DNA of 64,000 nt from RGIG8775 sp045128735 (GTDB taxonomy: Bacteria > Bacillota > Clostridia > Oscillospirales > CAG-272), in the NCBI GenBank assembly GCA_045128735.1, contig JBGVRT010000027.1:1-64000 (forward strand), in the 5' to 3' direction. The position numbers were made by a program, and so were the translations under genes. The notes under the pieces are model-generated. The model saw nothing but the letters and a program-made list of their open reading frames with translations. It was not told the DNA's origin and ran no database searches. Of the stretch, positions 57,867 to 64,000 are shown piece after piece. The stretch's first letter is position 1. Each line of letters opens with the position of its first letter.

Positions 57867-60800
57867 TTATTCCGATACGACCGTCTCCGTATCGTCCGCA
57901 AAAGCGGAGCGGTCCGCCTTTTCAAGCTCATACGTCCATTTGTTCATTGATTCTTCGGTGAAATCCGCGTTGATAACGTAGGTTTCTCCATACTTAACCG
58001 CACCGTTTACCATCGTATAAGGCGTCACCAAAAGCTTTATCGGACCGTCTCTGTCGATTTCCATAACGTTAGCGGTAAAGAAATATCTTCTTCCGAATTC
58101 ATCGGGATATACCTTAACACTGTCAGCCTTTATCGAGGAATATACCTTGTTCTCGCTATACGCCTTCCAATTTCCAAGCTGTGTGGAATCGGCTGTCTCA
58201 AGAGCCTTTAATTCAAATCCAACGTTTGAATAGTAAAGCATATCAACACTGCCGACGATACGGAGATTAGCCGCGGACGTATCGCACTGCACGCCTATAA
58301 GCTCGGCGGTCAAATCGCTGTCCACGTTATAAACGTTGAAGCCGTAAAGGTCGAATATACCCTTAAAGTTGTCTCCAAAATTGAAGGTTACAAATCTCGT
58401 GTCACGAGATCTCCACGCGTAATGCGACGAGGTAAGAGCCAAATTATCCGCCAAAATAAGCTCCTCGCCCGACTTAACGTAAGGTATATAACCGTTTACT
58501 CTATAGCTTACTTTTTTGTGTACGCCGTCGTAAATAACCGCAACCTTGCTGCGCGCGCCGTCGGCAAGCTGGAGAAGCGTTCCGTCCTTGTTGTAAAGTA
58601 TACCGTGTATACTCGTACTAATCTGTCCGTTATCCTTTATGTACAACAGCTTTTCCCATTGAGCAGACGCGGAAGTACCGTCCTTACCGAACACACGTCG
58701 GAAGGAAAGAAATTCCATATTTGTTCCTGTAGCCCCTTCGGGATACGTAAGGGCGAAATCCCACTCAAATACTGTAACCTTGTTAAATACGTAATCGTTA
58801 AGGGAGAAATCGGCTCTCCTGTCGCCCATTGCGGTAGAGGTGCAATCCCAACTGAAATGCGCGTCGGTCTTAACCTCACCCGTTTCCCCGTCTATTACGG
58901 GCGCAACGTGCTTTTCCTTTGTAAATACGTTATTCTGATTACCGATTATTCCGTTTACGTAGGTTACGTCGGTACAGTTGTCAGCATCAATATTGATTAT
59001 ATCTCCGCTTTCTTTATAAAGCTCGCGGTCAAGGTCGCTGTGAATATAAAGCTCGGCTATCTTCAAGCCCGAAGCAAATCTTACAGCCATAAAGTCCTTA
59101 GCGCCAAGAACCGAGGTGTTTGAGAAGCTAAAGAAGCCGCGGTAATTGGAATCGTTGAACACAGTCGCGCCGCTTCTGCTATTGGCAAAGGTTGTGGAAA
59201 GATTGCTGTATCTGTCGCTTTCAAGCGAGTTAAGACCTGCCGCCGCGGGAGTAACGAGTCCGACGTTACCGAGACTGCCTTGGTCTACCGATATCACGTA
59301 ATCCTCGCTTACGTCTCCCTTTGCCTTGATTTCGATGTTATATCCGCTTGTGTATCCACCCTTAAAGCCGTAGAGCTGATCGTTGTAGTCAAGCCAAGCA
59401 AAGATCTCTCCCTCGGGGATAACAAGCTCGCCGTTCTCAAGCTTTACGCCGTCGGTATAATAGAACTGATCGCCAAGCTCCTCAAGGCTTGTGTAGTCGG
59501 AGAAGTCTATCATAACGTCGTCAGCCCAAATAGCATACGGATTTTCAACGTACTTGACCTCAAGGCTTATAAGATCAACCGAATACAGCGCTTTATCTGA
59601 CATATCAAGTACTCTTACGCGCTGGTCTGCCGCGCCCGCAAGTCCCTTAACTGTGTCGATAATGCCCTCGATGTTTATCGCCTTAAAGTAATATCCGTCA
59701 TAGCCAAAGCCGGGGGCTTTGAAATACGCGGGATTTCCGTCTACAAGGAAGGAAACAGCGGAATTTTGGCGGCTTTCGTCAACTATCACCTCAAGCTCCC
59801 ACGCCTTGCTGTTGTCAATCTCTATATTTTTGCCGTTTTGGTCGCAAAGGTAGTATTTTCCCGCGCCCTTTGTAAAGTATACGCCGTTTTCATCGTATGA
59901 CAAAACAGTCGCAAATACACCTGCCGTAGCGGGGTCTTTCTGCCTTCTGATTGTGAGAAGTCCGCCGCTTGTCGAAGTAGAGCCTTCGGTCCAAACAAAG
60001 TTCTTTGCCTTAAGCTTTATAGAGAAGGTCTTGCCCGCGATATCGGGAGTAAAGACGTCAAGAACGGTCTGCGTTCCCGTGCCTGTAACGGTTAAAATGT
60101 CATCGGTGGTATTTCTCACGAAATCCTTCTTCCAAGTGTTGAGATAAACTACACCGTCCTTACCCGCGGCTTTGAGGTGGTTGACCCCGTCGTAAAGACC
60201 TATTTCCGTAAAATCAATGCTTCTTACAACGCTGTCATTCACGGTTGCATCCGCTCTCTGCTTTTCGCCGCTTGTGGGAATAATGCCCTTATAGATAATT
60301 ACGTTGTCCATCGCGCCCGACACGGTAGCCTTATTTGAAAAGAGCTGGAGATTGTCCATAGTACCGTCGTATGCGCCTTCGGTAAGCTTAATGCTTCCCG
60401 TAGCGGTGGTTCCGCTTACCGCTCCCGCAATCAATGCACCCGTGTCGTCATAGCTAAGCCTATACATTACCTTTCCGTCGGAGCTTCTGTATATTTTAAC
60501 CGTATCGCTGCTTGCTTCTTCAAGAAGTGTATAACCGGTAAGATCAGGAGCAGACGTTACAGCCGAACGCGTCCACTTTCGGTTGTTTATAAGCCTTGAA
60601 ACGTTTGAAGAAAAGCCTTTTATCTCATTTCTGTTTCCGGTATTTACAGAGCCTGCGTAAACACCGTCCACCCATACCGACATACTGTAGGTAAGAGCAG
60701 ATGAGCTTCCGCTTCCAAGCCAATCGTCGGTCTTATTTTTGTTAGCCTCATAAACGTTAAAGGAAACCGCAATATGCGTCCAATCCTCGGAATCGGCAGC

Positions 60801-63053
60801 AGCCATTGTAACATTAGGAACAGCTCTTTGTTGTCCGTTACCCATACCGAAACGTATTTGTCCCGCTTCGTTTACGTGAAGTGCATAGTGCGTGTTATAT
60901 CCGCTATCGTTAAATCTGATAAGCGATTCAGCAGATGAGGGATTGTCTTTTGTGTCGCTGTCACTGTTACGGAAGGTGGCACGAATGTCAAACTCAATAG
61001 TCCAGTCTCCGTCCTGAAACAGATTAAGCTGGTCAACAAGCGAGAAGTATCCCGTGGTGGTTTTGGAAGCATTAAGCTCGATATATTTATCTTCGCTTCC
61101 CTTTAGCGAATATGTTGCGCCTATCGTATTATACGAGGAACCTTTGGTTTTATCTCCATTCGCAAAGGGGCTGTTTGTTCCATCAAAGCTGTTTTCATAA
61201 TAAACAGCTCTGCCGTCGCCGTTTTCGTATTTCTTAACGGAAAGATTGTCAATGTCGATTACAAAGGGCGTATGTTGCGTTTCGCTGTAGGCTACCGCGC
61301 CAAACACAAAGTTAATACCGTCGCTTGTGCTTACCTCCTCACGGGACACAGCCATAAAGTCTGCGTCGTAAAGGGTGGTTACATATTCGTATCTTCTTAT
61401 ATTCGTACCCGTTGCCGCGCGAGCTTCAGCAACGATTTGATTACCTACCCAAACGCTGTAGGTCTGAGTTACATCGTAATACACAACCTTAAACTTAGTA
61501 AAGCTGTCGTCATCCTTATCGAGAGTAACAACGTCATTGCCCTCGGGGGTATATATCCTAAGCTTTTGGTCGGCAACGTCACCGTCTGCAACAACCGTGG
61601 CTTTCAAAAGATTCAAAGTTTGTCCCGCACGTCTGAACTGAAGCAAATCCATAACCTGCTCGTCGCCGATAAGCGACGCATCGCTTACTCCCTGCCAGCG
61701 CAAATCAAACTCGAAGGAAACCGACTGCGCAACGGTATAGGAATGTCCGTTTTTATCCACAAGTCTGAATCTCGCGCCCGTAAGCTGGTCGGTATTCGTT
61801 CCGCTATAGTTAATTCTGAGATAATTTCCGCTTCCGTCGCTATCCTTAACTACCGTACCGTTAAGCTTTGCGTCTGTATCAAGTGTAAAGCCATAGGGGT
61901 TGGAAAGTCTTGAAACGGCGTTAGAATAGATATACTCCTGTGTACCTACGGGAACACCGTCAAAGTCGTAATTGTAGAAAAATTCGTCTTTTGCCACGTA
62001 AGCGTTTTCAAGGTCTACCTTATACTGTCCCTCTGCTCTGTAAAACTTGTCGTACACAGTTGAGTATTGCTCAACCTGCATAGTCTTTCCGTCCTCCGAG
62101 AAATAGAGCATAGTGACCATACCCGTTACGTTGCTACCCTTTCCGTTGAAGGACGCGTCAAGACCCTGAGGGTCTATAAGAAACTCGTTAACTACGTTGC
62201 CGTGATCGCCTATTATCTGTTGGCAGACAGGATATTCGGCGGAAATATGTCCCGACAAAACGATAGATATGTTTTCGTACTTTCTCACGAACTTATCCCA
62301 TATTTCCGCGCCCGTATTTTTCTTTCCGTTTGCCACAACGGTTGTCTCAGAGTTTGCATACTTTGTATGGTGAGTGCCCGACGTTGTAAGATAAACGTGA
62401 GTTGAAACAATTACCTTATGGTCGGAATACTGCTCGCAGAGCTTACCCGCCCACTCAAGCGCACCGTCGTGCACGTCGCAGTCAAGGGTTATAAACAGAA
62501 GCTTCTGGTCGCCTACGGTTATTCTGCTGTAAGAGTTCTTAACGCATCCTATATCGTAAAAGCCCTCAACCTGGCTTTTATACCCCGAATCGTTAAAATA
62601 CTTATTAAACTCATTCGTATTGTCGTGATTTCCTCTTACGATATTATAGGGAATTTTGCCGTTCAGCTTGTAGAACTCTTTTCTTGATGCTTCAAGCTCC
62701 TCATAGGAGTCCCAGATACCGTTACCGTTTCTGTCGTCCTCGTCCCAGCTATCGCTTATGTCGCCCAAAAAGGACACGAACTGTATATTTTTCTCGTCCT
62801 TGTTATCAAGCAACCATCCGACAAGCGTTTCAAGATGCTGCGGCTGATAACGCGAAACTATTTGGGTATCTCCCACAACCGCAATGCTATAAGCATAATC
62901 CTCAAGCGGCGCTTTGTCGGCGGGGGAAATCCAATAGGGGTCGGTATCCGTATACCTTACCGCAGTAGTTTCCTCTGCAAAAACAGGAATGTACACGAAT
63001 GATGACAGTATCATTACGGTACACAAAACGATTGATAAAAGCCTTTTCTTCAT
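57867..63053 (-). CDS. Secreted calcineurin-like metallophosphoesterase fused to multiple LamG-like modules
   Basis: 1728 residues. Signal peptide 1-26 (LSIVLCTVMILSSFVYIPVFA). Phosphoesterase domain ~50-330 with the complete metal set: VVGDTQIV, SFLGDISDSW, VRGNHDNTNEF, VIVSTHVYL and VLSGHISAEY. Five or so large beta-sandwich modules follow (~355-600, 605-930, 945-1180, 1190-1380, 1385-1600; for example WTIEFDIRATFRN, MSVWVDGVYAGSVNTGNR, FEFDLRWQGVSD). The C-terminal ~120 residues (LRIVGSVDMLYYSNVGFELK) match a domain often found at the end of clostridial secreted proteins. Substrate unknown; removal of phosphate from a glycan or surface polymer is possible. It starts 44 bp after the solute-binding protein gene. 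Confidence 0.85.
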   Translation of the reverse strand: MKKRLLSIVLCTVMILSSFVYIPVFAEETTAVRYTDTDPYWISPADKAPLEDYAYSIAVVGDTQIVSRYQPQHLETLVGWLLDNKDEKNIQFVSFLGDISDSWDEDDRNGNGIWDSYEELEASRKEFYKLNGKIPYNIVRGNHDNTNEFNKYFNDSGYKSQVEGFYDIGCVKNSYSRITVGDQKLLFITLDCDVHDGALEWAGKLCEQYSDHKVIVSTHVYLTTSGTHHTKYANSETTVVANGKKNTGAEIWDKFVRKYENISIVLSGHISAEYPVCQQIIGDHGNVVNEFLIDPQGLDASFNGKGSNVTGMVTMLYFSEDGKTMQVEQYSTVYDKFYRAEGQYKVDLENAYVAKDEFFYNYDFDGVPVGTQEYIYSNAVSRLSNPYGFTLDTDAKLNGTVVKDSDGSGNYLRINYSGTNTDQLTGARFRLVDKNGHSYTVAQSVSFEFDLRWQGVSDASLIGDEQVMDLLQFRRAGQTLNLLKATVVADGDVADQKLRIYTPEGNDVVTLDKDDDSFTKFKVVYYDVTQTYSVWVGNQIVAEARAATGTNIRRYEYVTTLYDADFMAVSREEVSTSDGINFVFGAVAYSETQHTPFVIDIDNLSVKKYENGDGRAVYYENSFDGTNSPFANGDKTKGSSYNTIGATYSLKGSEDKYIELNASKTTTGYFSLVDQLNLFQDGDWTIEFDIRATFRNSDSDTKDNPSSAESLIRFNDSGYNTHYALHVNEAGQIRFGMGNGQQRAVPNVTMAAADSEDWTHIAVSFNVYEANKNKTDDWLGSGSSSALTYSMSVWVDGVYAGSVNTGNRNEIKGFSSNVSRLINNRKWTRSAVTSAPDLTGYTLLEEASSDTVKIYRSSDGKVMYRLSYDDTGALIAGAVSGTTATGSIKLTEGAYDGTMDNLQLFSNKATVSGAMDNVIIYKGIIPTSGEKQRADATVNDSVVRSIDFTEIGLYDGVNHLKAAGKDGVVYLNTWKKDFVRNTTDDILTVTGTGTQTVLDVFTPDIAGKTFSIKLKAKNFVWTEGSTSTSGGLLTIRRQKDPATAGVFATVLSYDENGVYFTKGAGKYYLCDQNGKNIEIDNSKAWELEVIVDESRQNSAVSFLVDGNPAYFKAPGFGYDGYYFKAINIEGIIDTVKGLAGAADQRVRVLDMSDKALYSVDLISLEVKYVENPYAIWADDVMIDFSDYTSLEELGDQFYYTDGVKLENGELVIPEGEIFAWLDYNDQLYGFKGGYTSGYNIEIKAKGDVSEDYVISVDQGSLGNVGLVTPAAAGLNSLESDRYSNLSTTFANSRSGATVFNDSNYRGFFSFSNTSVLGAKDFMAVRFASGLKIAELYIHSDLDRELYKESGDIINIDADNCTDVTYVNGIIGNQNNVFTKEKHVAPVIDGETGEVKTDAHFSWDCTSTAMGDRRADFSLNDYVFNKVTVFEWDFALTYPEGATGTNMEFLSFRRVFGKDGTSASAQWEKLLYIKDNGQISTSIHGILYNKDGTLLQLADGARSKVAVIYDGVHKKVSYRVNGYIPYVKSGEELILADNLALTSSHYAWRSRDTRFVTFNFGDNFKGIFDLYGFNVYNVDSDLTAELIGVQCDTSAANLRIVGSVDMLYYSNVGFELKALETADSTQLGNWKAYSENKVYSSIKADSVKVYPDEFGRRYFFTANVMEIDRDGPIKLLVTPYTMVNGAVKYGETYVINADFTEESMNKWTYELEKADRSAFADDTETVVSE

Positions 63054-63097
63054 TTTACATTTTCCTCCATTATCTATAGATTACAGCTCAAAATATT

Positions 63098-64000
63098 TCA
63101 GCCTATATTAAACGAAACCTCGTCAAGCTTATCTATTACTTCATTGAACTTAGTATCGAACATTATCTTGTTCTGCTCCCAATGCTGTGCGATATCTCTG
63201 TCGAGCTTTCTGAAGAAGGTTCCGATATCGCCTATGCTGTAAGCATAGCAGAAGCCGAAGTCGAAATAAGCACCCTCAAGAATCTTATCGTACATTCTCG
63301 CGTCGTCGGGCGCGTCCGAATATTTACCCTTAAGGCAAACCTCGTAGTACGCAGGCGTTACCTGCTTATAGGACTCTGCCGCCATAAGCTCTATAGTAGC
63401 TCCCACCTTTTCGGTCTCCAGACAAGTGGAGAGAATTGTAACAAGCGAAGCATTCGTCGAGAATTTAGTGCGGTAATCCTTCTGCGCCGTGTCAAATTTC
63501 GGCATAGGAAGCACGCCGTAAGAATCGGTCATATCTCTGAAGGTTGAACCCGAATCAAGGTTGGCAAGCGCAAAGAGCTGTATACCCTCCATAAACGGGG
63601 TATTTCCGCGCAGCCCCTTTACAATCGTACCCGGGTTTTCATTGTACAGCTTCTGCACCTTTTCCCAAGCCGCTACAGTATGCTCATCATATATAGTAAG
63701 TACGGGATAATCGTCTTCAATCTGAGTTACCTTTATTCCAAGGGCGGGAATCCAAACGTCGAGCATTGCGCCGCCGTTTTCCTCATACGCCGAGAATCCA
63801 ACTGTATCGTAAGAATCTATCACTCCGTCGCTGTTGGTATCGGTCCATACCCCCGAAACAAGCTCGTGAAGATAATCTATAGTCCACTCGCCCTTATCCA
63901 CAACGTCATAAAGATTAAGATTCTGCGTGCCGTAAAACTCCCCAAGAAGTCTCTTATTGAAGAAAATTCCGTTCGCGCTCGCCGCTTGAGTTACGGTAAG
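63098..64000 (-). CDS. Extracellular solute-binding protein (family 1), truncated by the right edge
   Basis: About 300 C-terminal residues are visible; the frame is open to the window edge, so the signal peptide and N-lobe are missing. The visible part starts in a typical family-1 hinge region (SANGIFFNKRLLGEFYGTQN, then GEWTIDYLHELV), with SYGVLPMPKFDTAQKDYRTK and VTPAYYEVCLKGKYSDAPDD later. Such proteins deliver oligosaccharides to an ABC transporter. The match to clostridial sugar-binding proteins is by pattern. It precedes the lectin-like operon and suggests that fragments released outside are taken up by a transporter encoded beyond the window. Confidence 0.85.
   Translation of the reverse strand, partial: LTVTQAASANGIFFNKRLLGEFYGTQNLNLYDVVDKGEWTIDYLHELVSGVWTDTNSDGVIDSYDTVGFSAYEENGGAMLDVWIPALGIKVTQIEDDYPVLTIYDEHTVAAWEKVQKLYNENPGTIVKGLRGNTPFMEGIQLFALANLDSGSTFRDMTDSYGVLPMPKFDTAQKDYRTKFSTNASLVTILSTCLETEKVGATIELMAAESYKQVTPAYYEVCLKGKYSDAPDDARMYDKILEGAYFDFGFCYAYSIGDIGTFFRKLDRDIAQHWEQNKIMFDTKFNEVIDKLDEVSFNIG

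Overview
The window looks like a chromosomal segment from a gut- or rumen-type member of the Clostridia (Oscillospirales-like), probably an uncultured genome. This rests on strong AGGAGG-type ribosome binding sites, sigma-A promoters with 17-bp spacers, a CCA-encoding tRNA, a Bacillota-type SipW/TasA secretion cluster, ROK and NahK amino-sugar kinases, and very large modular secreted proteins. No rRNA, CRISPR array, phage block or replication origin was seen.

Left edge (1-3.4 kb): a truncated IS110-family recombinase with a hairpin-rich leader that may be its bridge RNA, two terminators, a partial copy of a tRNA 3' end, an intact tRNA-Trp, the cyclic-nucleotide phosphodiesterase YmdB, and an internally deleted IS1182-like transposase remnant. 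3.3-9.3 kb: an SDR dehydrogenase and a NagB-type deaminase, each divergent from an AraC regulator, then NagA and a GH109-like oxidoreductase. 9.3-15 kb: an overlapping response regulator/histidine kinase/membrane-protein operon, a second small-membrane-protein operon, and glutamine synthetase. 15-19.9 kb: a second amino-sugar operon, nahK, a NagB-ROK fusion and nagA, divergent from a third AraC regulator with paired direct repeats in the shared promoter. 20-22.7 kb: a Na/Pi cotransporter and rsmA (ksgA). TTAACA-type direct repeats with 11-bp periodicity lie upstream of the response regulator, a small-protein operon and the Na/Pi transporter, which suggests a PhoP-like regulon.

22.9-32.9 kb: an extracellular-fibre type cluster. 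A SipW-type signal peptidase is followed by five diverse TasA/camelysin-like or related secreted proteins and a 1777-residue InlB-repeat-like surface protein, all in one direction behind a clear promoter. It probably builds a surface filament or matrix.

33-64 kb: a polysaccharide-degradation region. A monocistronic secreted lipoprotein with two DNRLRE domains and a clan GH-A catalytic domain is on the plus strand. Almost everything else forms a long minus-strand series: solute-binding protein (cut by the right edge), metallophosphoesterase with lectin-like modules, three proteins built from CxxC knuckles and LamG-like modules, a heparinase II/III-like enzyme, a second DNRLRE/GH-A protein, an SGNH hydrolase lipoprotein, a GH2 enzyme, a uroporphyrinogen-decarboxylase-like protein and a GH9-like enzyme. 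Secreted members probably bind and cut a complex glycan outside the cell, while signal-less members work on imported fragments. The substrate cannot be read from the sequence. Short palindromes of the form AAAGGGGCTGA...TCAGCCCCTTT recur at gene ends and act as terminators or mobile repeats.
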